Of a stretch of 64,000 nt of DNA, positions 54,760 through 61,830 are shown piece by piece. Below the pieces are notes generated by a model. It searched no databases, was not told the origin of the DNA, and was given only the letters and a program-made list of their open reading frames with translations. Made by a program: the position numbers and the translations under genes. Every line of letters starts with the position of its first letter. Position 1 is the first letter of the stretch. The DNA is from Sphingomonas sp. G-3-2-10 (GTDB lineage Bacteria > Pseudomonadota > Alphaproteobacteria > Sphingomonadales > Sphingomonadaceae), in contig NZ_JABBFY010000002.1 of the NCBI RefSeq assembly GCF_012927115.1, positions 186,001-250,000 of the forward strand, written 5' to 3'.

Positions 54760-55503
54760 TTAACTTCGGGCGCGCGCCTTCTTCACCGCGGCTTCCAGCA
54801 CCGAATATTCGACATAGCCCGGGATCACCTTGTCGCCGATCACCCACACCGGGGTGCCGGTGCCGCCCACGCTCTGGGCGAGGCGATGGTTGGTCGCCAG
54901 TTCGGTCTCGACACGCGGCGCGTTCAGCGCCTGACGCGCGCGGTTCAGGTCGAGCCCCGCAGTCGCCGCCGCCGCCGCGATGCTCGCTTCGCTCACCTGC
55001 CCGCCGGCATAGAGCGCTTCGTGGAACGGCTTGAACTTGCCCTGCTCCGCCGCCGCCAGCGCCCAGCGCGCGGCCAGCACGCTATTGTCGCCCAGCACCG
55101 GGAATTCGCGATAGACGATCCGCACCTTGGGATCGTTCTTCACCAGCTGCGCCAGCGCGGGCAGGCTCGCCCGGCAATAGCCGCAGGCATAGTCGAGGAA
55201 CGCGACGACGGTCACGTCGCCCTTGGCATTGCCCCATTCTGCGCCGGGATAGGGCGTCTCGATCGCCTTGCGGTTCGGCGCGATCGCCTTGGCATATTCC
55301 TTCTCCTGCAGCTTCTCCATCGCTTCGGGCAGGATCTCGGGATGCTCGAGCAGATAGTTGCGCACCACCTGTTCGATCTTCGTCTTGTCGGCCCCGCCCC
55401 CGGCAAGCCGCTGGCCGCCCGCGAACAGCGCCGCGCCGAGCAGGGCGGAAAGGACGAACGCCCCGGCGAACAGCCAGGGATTGCGGGTCAGTCGGTCGAT
55501 CAT
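54760..55503 (-). CDS. DsbA-family thiol-disulfide oxidoreductase, membrane-anchored
   Basis: A 247-residue protein with an N-terminal signal anchor ([20 protein letters not shown]). The thioredoxin fold has the CGYC active site at 107-110 ([12 protein letters not shown]) and the cis-proline loop [11 protein letters not shown] helical region before the fold ([22 protein letters not shown]) is typical of the Com1/DsbA-like group of alphaproteobacteria. It probably oxidises periplasmic cysteines. Its ATG overlaps the stop of the M48 protease gene as ATGA, so the two are coupled. Confidence 0.93.
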   Translation of the reverse strand: MIDRLTRNPWLFAGAFVLSALLGAALFAGGQRLAGGGADKTKIEQVVRNYLLEHPEILPEAMEKLQEKEYAKAIAPNRKAIETPYPGAEWGNAKGDVTVVAFLDYACGYCRASLPALAQLVKNDPKVRIVYREFPVLGDNSVLAARWALAAAEQGKFKPFHEALYAGGQVSEASIAAAAATAGLDLNRARQALNAPRVETELATNHRLAQSVGGTGTPVWVIGDKVIPGYVEYSVLEAAVKKARARS

Positions 55504-56882
55504 CGGGGGGTGAGGCTCATCCGGTTGCGGCGATTGTTGCGCTGGTCTTCGACGGCGGTCTGCGAGACCATCATGATGTCCTGCGCCCGGATCCAGTCGG
55601 GCGATCCCTGCGGCAGCCCGCCCATCGCTCGCCGCGAGCTGATCAAGGCGACGCCGACATCCCCGATCAGATTGGCGCGTTCGGCAGTGGCCAGCGCCAC
55701 GCGCGCTTCGTCGCCCTTGCGTTCATAGACCATGCCGAGCTGATACCAGGCATAGGGGTTCTCGCGATCGCGCGCGACGGCCTGGCGCAGCACGCGCTCG
55801 GCTTCGGGCAGATGCGCGGGATCGTCGGTCGCCACCAGCGCATGGCCGAAGGTCGAGGCGATCAGCGGCTGGAAGTTCGTGCTCTCGGTCGCCTTGCGCA
55901 GCGGCACCAGCGCGCCGCGCGGATCGCCGCTCTCGAGCATGATCTGCCCTTCGAGCTCGAGGAAATAGGGATCAGCGGGATGCGCCGCTACCAGCGCCTC
56001 GGTCTCCGACCGGGCCTGATCCGGGAAGCCCTTGCGGTGATAGGCATAAGCGCGGGCATAGTGCGCGTACACCGACTGATCGCTCGGCGGATAGAGCTTC
56101 AGCGTCTGCTCCGGCTCGTTGACATAGCCGCGCAGCTTGGCCTGCACGCGCTTGAAGCGCACTTCGAGCGCCGGATCGGTCGGGGTGTTCCACGAAGGCT
56201 GCTTCTGCAGATCCTGAGTCAGCGTCGCCAGCCGCTCGCCGGACATCGGGTGAGTCTGGCCAAAGGGATCGACTTCGGGATTGGTGCTGTAGAAGCCGTA
56301 GCTGAACTGGAGATTCTGCAGCCGCTTGAAGAATTCCAGCATCCCGCGGCCGCTGATCCCCGCGGTATTGAGGAAGCGGACGCCCGCTGCGTCGGCCGAG
56401 CTTTCCTGGCTGCGCGAAAAGGACAGATATTTGCCGATCGCGGCGCGCTGGCCGGCCATCATGATCGCCATGCCGGCGTCGGGCGATCCGGCGGCGGCGG
56501 CGGCAAGGCCCAGTGCAAGGCTGAGCAGCGAGATTCCGCCATAGCCGCCGTCGCGCTGGAACACGGCATGGCCGCCGACGATATGGCCCAGCTCATGGGC
56601 GATGACGCCCTGCACTTCGTTGAGGTTGCCCGCCTTGTCGATCAGGCCGGTGTGAAGATAGACGACCTGCCCGCCCGCGACGAACGCGTTGATCGACGGA
56701 TCCTGGATCAGCACGATCCGCACATTGTTGGGCGAAAGCCCCGCCGCCGAGATCAGCCCGCGCGACGCTTCGTTGAGCAGGGTTTCGGTCTCGGCATCGC
56801 GCAGCATCACCTGCGCCGTGGCGGGCCGCGCCGTCAGTGCGACGAGACACAGAAAGGCGAGCAGTGTTGCTAGACGCTTCAT
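55500..56882 (-). CDS. M48 family metalloprotease with TPR domain (BepA-like)
   Basis: A 460-residue secreted protease. The signal peptide is MKRLATLLAFLCLVALTARPATA; ATGs at 56894 and 56891 are in frame and would lengthen it, 56894 having AGGGGA upstream. The zinc site HELGH is at 96-100, and the third ligand lies in SRSQESSADAAG. TPR-like helices occupy the C-half (YAHYARAYAYHRKGFPDQARSETEALVA). BepA in E. coli degrades or assists assembly of outer-membrane proteins such as LptD. Coupling to a DsbA-type protein suggests a joint envelope quality-control role. Confidence 0.9.
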   Translation of the reverse strand: MKRLATLLAFLCLVALTARPATAQVMLRDAETETLLNEASRGLISAAGLSPNNVRIVLIQDPSINAFVAGGQVVYLHTGLIDKAGNLNEVQGVIAHELGHIVGGHAVFQRDGGYGGISLLSLALGLAAAAAGSPDAGMAIMMAGQRAAIGKYLSFSRSQESSADAAGVRFLNTAGISGRGMLEFFKRLQNLQFSYGFYSTNPEVDPFGQTHPMSGERLATLTQDLQKQPSWNTPTDPALEVRFKRVQAKLRGYVNEPEQTLKLYPPSDQSVYAHYARAYAYHRKGFPDQARSETEALVAAHPADPYFLELEGQIMLESGDPRGALVPLRKATESTNFQPLIASTFGHALVATDDPAHLPEAERVLRQAVARDRENPYAWYQLGMVYERKGDEARVALATAERANLIGDVGVALISSRRAMGGLPQGSPDWIRAQDIMMVSQTAVEDQRNNRRNRMSLTPR

Positions 56883-57025
56883 GCCCGGCATCATCGTCTC
56901 AAAATCCCCTGCTCGCAACGCCCCGGTTTCCGGTGCGCTTTCGGGCGTGCCGGATGAACGCCGGGTGACTGGCGGCTCCCGGAGTCATGCCCCGGAAGCC
57001 GCCCGATCACATCAGGCGCAGCGGA

Positions 57026-59755
57026 TCACGCCCCGAAGGTGCGCTGCCACCAGCCGCGGCGCGGACCGCCTTCCGAATCGCCATCCTCGGCAACCGGCCC
57101 GGCTTCTGCGCCAGCCTCGACGGCAGGCGCTTCTTCGATCGCTTCGGCAACCGGCTCAGCCGGCGCCGCAACTGCCTTCTTGCGGCTGCGCGGCTTCTTC
57201 ACCGGCGCTTCCTCGGCAACCGGCTCTGCCACCACTTCGGCGACCGGCTCAGCCACCGGAGCGGATTCGACCACTGTCTCGACGGCGGTCTCGACGGCGG
57301 CCTCGACCGGCGCTGCCTTCTTGCGGCTGCGCGGCTTCTTCGGCGCGGGTGCTTCGGCTTCCGGCTCGGCGGCGGCTTCGGCCGGAGCCTCGACGGCCTC
57401 GGCTACGGGTGCCGCTTCGGGCTCGGCCTTCTTGCGGCTGCGCGAACGCTTCGGCTTGGGCGCTTCGGCTTCGGCTTCGGGCTCGGCAGGCGCTTCGGCT
57501 TCAGCCGTCACCGCGTCCTCGACCGGCGCTTCCGATTCGGCTTCGCTCTCGGCAGCGGCATCGCCACCGCCCTGGCCGCCACGACGGCCGCCACGGCGAC
57601 CGCGACGGCGGCGCTTGCGGCCCTCGCCGGTCTCGCCTTCGCCATCACCCTCGCGGGCAGACGCTTCCTCGCCCTCGGCAGATTCGGCGTCGACGCCCTC
57701 GGCATCCTCGGCGCCTTCATCGGCATCATCGGAACCTTCCGGACCGCCTTCCTCGTCACGGCCCCGGCCACGACGGCCACGGCGGCGGCGACGGCGCTTG
57801 CCACGACCTTCGCCGTCAGCTTCGCCTTCGGCCTCGCGACGCGGGCCGCGATCGCGGCGGGGCCGCTCCTCGGCCTCTTCCTCGGCATCTTCCTCGATTT
57901 CCTCTTCGTCGATCTCCTCGACGTAGTCGTCCTCGGGTTCCTCGATCAGCTGCGTGACGCGCGGGACCTTGGTCGGCGGCGGACCGCCCACCTCGACCGA
58001 CATGCGCGCGCCTTCCAGCTCGCCATCGGGCGCGACTTCGATCGTGACGCCATAGCGGTCCTCGATCTCGGCCAGTTCCGAACGCTTGCGGTTGAGCACG
58101 TAGAAGGCAGCTTCCTGGCTCGCGCGCAGGAGGAGCTGGCTGCCACGGCCGCGGCCGGCCTCGTCCTCGATCATACGCAGCGCCGAAATGCCGGCCGACG
58201 ATGCCGTACGGACCAGACCGGTGCCTTCGCAATGCGGGCACTGGCGGGTCGATGCTTCGAGCACACCGGTGCGCAGGCGCTGGCGGCTCATTTCCATCAG
58301 GCCGAACGCAGAGATACGGCCCACCTGGATGCGGGCGCGATCGTTCTTCAGCGCCTCCTTCATCGCCTTCTCGACCTTACGGACGTTCGACCCGTGATCC
58401 ATGTCGATGAAATCGATCACGACCAGACCGGCCATGTCGCGCAGGCGCAGCTGGCGGGCGATCTCGTGCGCGGCCTCGAGATTGGTCGCGGTCGCGGTCT
58501 GCTCGATCGAATGCTCGCGCGTCGAACGGCCCGAGTTGATGTCGATCGAGACGAGCGCCTCGGTCGGGTTGATGACGAGATAGCCGCCAGACTTCAGCTG
58601 CACCACCGGATGGTACATCGCCGAAAGCTGGTCCTCGACTCCGGCGCGCTGGAACAGCGGCACCGTGTCGGCATAATGCTTCACGCGGCGGGCATGGCTC
58701 GGCATCAGGAGCTTCATGAACTCCTTGGCCTGACGATAGCCGTCCTCGCCCTCGACGATCACCTCGTCGATGTCCTTGTTGTAGATGTCGCGGATCGCCC
58801 GCTTCATCAGGTCGCTGTCGCCATAGACCAGCGCCGGCGCGGACGAGCGCAGCGTCTCCTCGCGGATGCCGTCCCACAGGCGGGCGAGATAATCGAAGTC
58901 GCGCTTGATCTCGACCTTGGTGCGCTGAAGGCCGGCGGTGCGGACGATGCAGCCCATCGACGGCGGCAGCTTCATGTCGGCCATGATCGACTTGAGGCGC
59001 TTGCGATCGGCAGCCGAGCTGATCTTGCGCGAGATGCCGCCGCCATGCGCGGTGTTGGGCATCAGCACGCAGTAACGGCCGGCGAGCGACAGATAGGTGG
59101 TCAGCGCCGCGCCCTTGTTGCCGCGCTCTTCCTTCACGACCTGAACCAGCAGCACCTGACGGCGGCGGATCACGTCCTGGATCTTGTAGCGGCGGCGCAG
59201 GTTCATGCGCTTGTTGCGCAGCTGGTCGGCGGCGCTTTCCTTGCCGCCGCCCTTGCGGCCACGGCCACGGCGGCGATCGCCGCCGGAGTCACCTTCGCTG
59301 CTCTCGCCTTCGGAAGATTCCGACTCCTCGTCGTGATCATGATCGTGGTCATGATCCTCGTCGCCATGATCGTCTTCGTCGACGGGGCGCTCGAGCACCT
59401 CGACGTCGCCGTCCTCATGATCCTCGTCGTGATCCTCCTCGGCGCGCAGCGCTGCCTCTTCGGCGGCGTGCTCGGCCTCTTCACGGAGAAGCGCATCGCG
59501 GTCCTCCTTGGGGATCTGGTAATAGTCGGGGTGGATTTCCGAGAAGGCGAGGAAGCCGTGACGATTGCCGCCATAGTCGATGAACGCCGCCTGCAGCGAC
59601 GGCTCGACCCGGGTAACCTTGGCTAGATAGATATTTCCCTTGAGCTGCTTGCGCTCGGCGGACTCGAAATCAAATTCCTCGATCCGGTTCCCTTTGACGA
59701 CCGCCACCCGGGTTTCCTCCCGGTGGCGTGCGTCGATCAGCATACGCATGGTCAT
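57026..59755 (-). CDS. rne: Ribonuclease E
   Basis: A 909-residue endoribonuclease E/G. The S1 domain begins near residue 36 (QLKGNIYLAKVTRVEPSLQAAFIDYGG) and is interrupted at about 91-185 by an acidic insertion with a His/Asp run (107-145) and a basic RGRGRKGGGK stretch. Catalytic Asp405 (SIDINSGR) and Asp448 (VVIDFIDM) and the zinc-link CPHC at 506-509 are intact. The C-terminal third is disordered, alternating acid-rich and KPRSRKKA-type blocks, and ends RRGWWQRTFGA, resembling the PNPase-binding GWW tail of Caulobacter RNase E. GGAG precedes the ATG at 59755. Confidence 0.95.
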   Translation of the reverse strand: MTMRMLIDARHREETRVAVVKGNRIEEFDFESAERKQLKGNIYLAKVTRVEPSLQAAFIDYGGNRHGFLAFSEIHPDYYQIPKEDRDALLREEAEHAAEEAALRAEEDHDEDHEDGDVEVLERPVDEDDHGDEDHDHDHDHDEESESSEGESSEGDSGGDRRRGRGRKGGGKESAADQLRNKRMNLRRRYKIQDVIRRRQVLLVQVVKEERGNKGAALTTYLSLAGRYCVLMPNTAHGGGISRKISSAADRKRLKSIMADMKLPPSMGCIVRTAGLQRTKVEIKRDFDYLARLWDGIREETLRSSAPALVYGDSDLMKRAIRDIYNKDIDEVIVEGEDGYRQAKEFMKLLMPSHARRVKHYADTVPLFQRAGVEDQLSAMYHPVVQLKSGGYLVINPTEALVSIDINSGRSTREHSIEQTATATNLEAAHEIARQLRLRDMAGLVVIDFIDMDHGSNVRKVEKAMKEALKNDRARIQVGRISAFGLMEMSRQRLRTGVLEASTRQCPHCEGTGLVRTASSAGISALRMIEDEAGRGRGSQLLLRASQEAAFYVLNRKRSELAEIEDRYGVTIEVAPDGELEGARMSVEVGGPPPTKVPRVTQLIEEPEDDYVEEIDEEEIEEDAEEEAEERPRRDRGPRREAEGEADGEGRGKRRRRRRGRRGRGRDEEGGPEGSDDADEGAEDAEGVDAESAEGEEASAREGDGEGETGEGRKRRRRGRRGGRRGGQGGGDAAAESEAESEAPVEDAVTAEAEAPAEPEAEAEAPKPKRSRSRKKAEPEAAPVAEAVEAPAEAAAEPEAEAPAPKKPRSRKKAAPVEAAVETAVETVVESAPVAEPVAEVVAEPVAEEAPVKKPRSRKKAVAAPAEPVAEAIEEAPAVEAGAEAGPVAEDGDSEGGPRRGWWQRTFGA

Positions 59756-60393
59756 TGAATATTCTCCGTGCGCGCCGGCCGGGCTCCCTTGGGAGCCGGG
59801 TCATGGCTGCGCGACATAGTGAGCGGTCCCGCTCGGCAGATGTGCCGAAGAGGGTCCCGCGGGTTTCGAAAAATGCCTCTGCTGCCATCGCACGTCCGGA
59901 CGCGTGGTCCGGAAGCTTCGCCACCGTCGCGCGCCCGGCCATCAGGCCCAAGCGATGCGATTGGTGGGAAAATTGCGTCATTGCAGCGTCAACCTGAACT
60001 ATCGCGGCGGATGTGGCCGCGGACACGTTCCGGTACAAGGACCGGAAGCTGAACGGGCACTAGCACCCCCTGTTAGATGCAGCAACCAGAACACCGATTT
60101 TGCGACAAATTGTTACGCCGGCGCCCTCGGTTTCGGCAAAAGCCGAAACGGTTGCGGCGCCGGCCCGCACCCCCACCCGGCCACCCAGCGGAAGTATATT
60201 CTATGGGCGGCCGGGTGGGGATGCGGGCCGGTGCCGCGTTCGACGAAGTCGAACCCGATTCTGACGCGGTCCTGACCGAGCCGATCAGAATGAATTCATG
60301 GCTACCCTGTCATTAACCGCATCGCTTCACCGCGACTTGAGAGGCTGACCTCTAGAGCGGTGCGGTCAGGGCTTTAAGCCGAGTATCGTTATC
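59756..60393. promoter_or_regulatory. Long divergent region between rne and amiC
   Basis: This 638-base gap has no supported gene. Its left 350 bases would be the rne leader and contain CTCCCTTGGGAG (59786-59797), GTCCGGACGCGTGGTCCGGA and CCGGTACAAGGACCGG hairpins, fitting an autoregulated RNase E leader. In the middle are a GTTTCGGC-AAAA-GCCGAAAC stem (60130-60149) and the dispersed palindrome at 60154-60237. The right 150 bases, AT-richer, should hold the amiC promoter. These roles are inferred from layout. Confidence 0.5.
60154..60237. repeat. Long dispersed palindrome, ACCCGGCCACCC family, third copy
   Basis: The outer arms GCGGCGCCGGCCCGCA and TGCGGGCCGGTGCCGC pair with one mismatch, and CCCCACCCGGCC pairs with GGCCGGGTGGGG. 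The loop GGAAGTATATTCTATGG is the reverse complement of the loop in the copy at 21082, so the two copies are in opposite orientation. Confidence 0.82.
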
Positions 60394-61659
60394 ATGCATT
60401 TGGACTGGACCCCCCGCCAGTCCGCGCGGCATATCGCGCGGGTGCTATTATTTCTCGCCCTCCTCGCCGGTTGGATGACCGGCGCTCCGAGCTGGGCGGG
60501 AGCCGTGCAGGACGTGAAGGTCCAGGGTGACCGCGTGGTCATCCGCTTCAACGAACCTGTCCGCCAGGCGAGCGCCTTCATGCTCGCCGGTCCGAACCGC
60601 ATTGCGGTGGATGTCGATGGCGCGACTCCCGGCGCGGCGCACCGCCCCGGCGGCGCGGTCGCGTCGATCCGCCAGGGTTCGCCCGACGGCAGCAATGCGC
60701 GAATCGTGCTCGATCTCGCGCGCCCGGCGATCGTCGCCGACGGCAGCTTCGGCAGCGATGGCCGTACGCTCACGCTTGCCCTGCGCACCGTGGACGACGC
60801 CCGCTTCGCTCGCGCCGCAGCCGAAGGCCGGATGAGCTTCCTGCCGCCGTTCAGCTACACCCAGGCCTCGTCGCGCCACAATTACAGCGAGCGCGTGACC
60901 GTGCCCGCCCGCGCCGCGCCTGCCCGCCTGCCGCGAATCTATGGCAACGACGCCAGCCGCCCGCTGGTGGTGATCGATGCCGGTCATGGCGGCCATGATC
61001 CCGGCGCGATCTCGCCCGATGGCAAGCTGCGCGAGAAGGACATCACGCTGCAGGTGGCGCTCGCCATCCGCGACGCGCTGGTCGCTTCGGGCAAGGTCCG
61101 CGTGGCGCTGACTCGCGACGACGACCGCTATCTGATCCATCGCGAGCGATTCGGCGTCGCCCGCCAGCTTGGCGCCGATCTGTTCATCTCGATCCATTGC
61201 GACAGCGCCGGAAACGCCACCGCTTCGGGCGCAACCGTCTATACCTTGTCCGAAACGGCATCCGACAAGGAAGCCGCCCGCCTCGCCGCCCGCGAGAACA
61301 AGTCGGACATCCTCGCCGGCGTTGATCTGGGCGACACCAATCCGGACATCTCGTCGATTCTGATCGACCTGACCCAGCGCGAGACGATGAACGCCAGCGC
61401 GGGCTTCGCCCGGCTGCTCGGCCGCGAGGCCCAGCCGCTGATCCCGGTGCGCGCCAACTATCACCGCTTCGCGTCGCTGCTGGTGCTCAAGGCGCCGGAC
61501 CTGCCCTCCGTGCTGTTCGAGACCGGCTATATCTCGAACACGTCCGACGCCGCGTTCCTCGCTTCGCCCGAGGGCCAGCGCAAGGTGGCGCAGACGGTGC
61601 GGCGCGCGGTCGACATCCATTTCGCCACGCGCAACGCGACACGACTCGCATCACGATAG
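60394..61659 (+). CDS. amiC: N-acetylmuramoyl-L-alanine amidase (AmiC type)
   Basis: A 421-residue periplasmic zinc amidase that cuts peptide stems from peptidoglycan during cell separation. A signal peptide or Tat-like region leads (RHIARVLLFLALLAGWMTGAPSWAG), followed by an AMIN domain (about 38-130, VQDVKVQGDRVVIRFNEPV) and the Amidase_3 domain with VVIDAGHGGHDPGAI, LREKDITLQ, ISIHCDSA and VLFETGYISN supplying the zinc ligands and catalytic Glu. Order with rne upstream and mrcA downstream is common in alphaproteobacteria. The start ATG at 60394 has no strong ribosome site. Confidence 0.94.
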   Translation: MHLDWTPRQSARHIARVLLFLALLAGWMTGAPSWAGAVQDVKVQGDRVVIRFNEPVRQASAFMLAGPNRIAVDVDGATPGAAHRPGGAVASIRQGSPDGSNARIVLDLARPAIVADGSFGSDGRTLTLALRTVDDARFARAAAEGRMSFLPPFSYTQASSRHNYSERVTVPARAAPARLPRIYGNDASRPLVVIDAGHGGHDPGAISPDGKLREKDITLQVALAIRDALVASGKVRVALTRDDDRYLIHRERFGVARQLGADLFISIHCDSAGNATASGATVYTLSETASDKEAARLAARENKSDILAGVDLGDTNPDISSILIDLTQRETMNASAGFARLLGREAQPLIPVRANYHRFASLLVLKAPDLPSVLFETGYISNTSDAAFLASPEGQRKVAQTVRRAVDIHFATRNATRLASR

Positions 61660-61694
61660 ACCGAGATTCCTTGCCTGAACCGGGGAATGACCAG

Positions 61695-61775
61695 TGATGG
61701 TGGAAGGGTGAAACGGACGAATGCGGCGCCTTCTCCATTCGGCGGCGCGCCAGTCCCGAAGCCCTTCCACCATCA
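61695..61775. promoter_or_regulatory. Large inverted repeat between amiC and mrcA
   Basis: TGATGGTGGAAGGG (61695-61708) and CCCTTCCACCATCA (61762-61775) are perfectly inverted, and outer GAACCGG/CCGGTTC arms extend the stem with bulges. The loop contains GCGGCGCC/GGCGGCGCGC. It lies within the 171-base gap before mrcA and may attenuate or insulate mrcA transcription. No T run supports intrinsic termination. Confidence 0.5.
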
Positions 61776-61830
61776 TACCGGTTCCGGACCCGCTTTCATC
61801 GCGCGCGAATCTTGCTAAACCGCCCCTCGC

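Noticed and set aside
56987..59626. Long plus-strand open frame across rne
   Set aside because: A shadow of RNase E made possible by GC bias and repetitive codons; its repeated FLRLRGFF and leucine/alanine runs are mirror images of the KPRSRKKA and acid-rich blocks.
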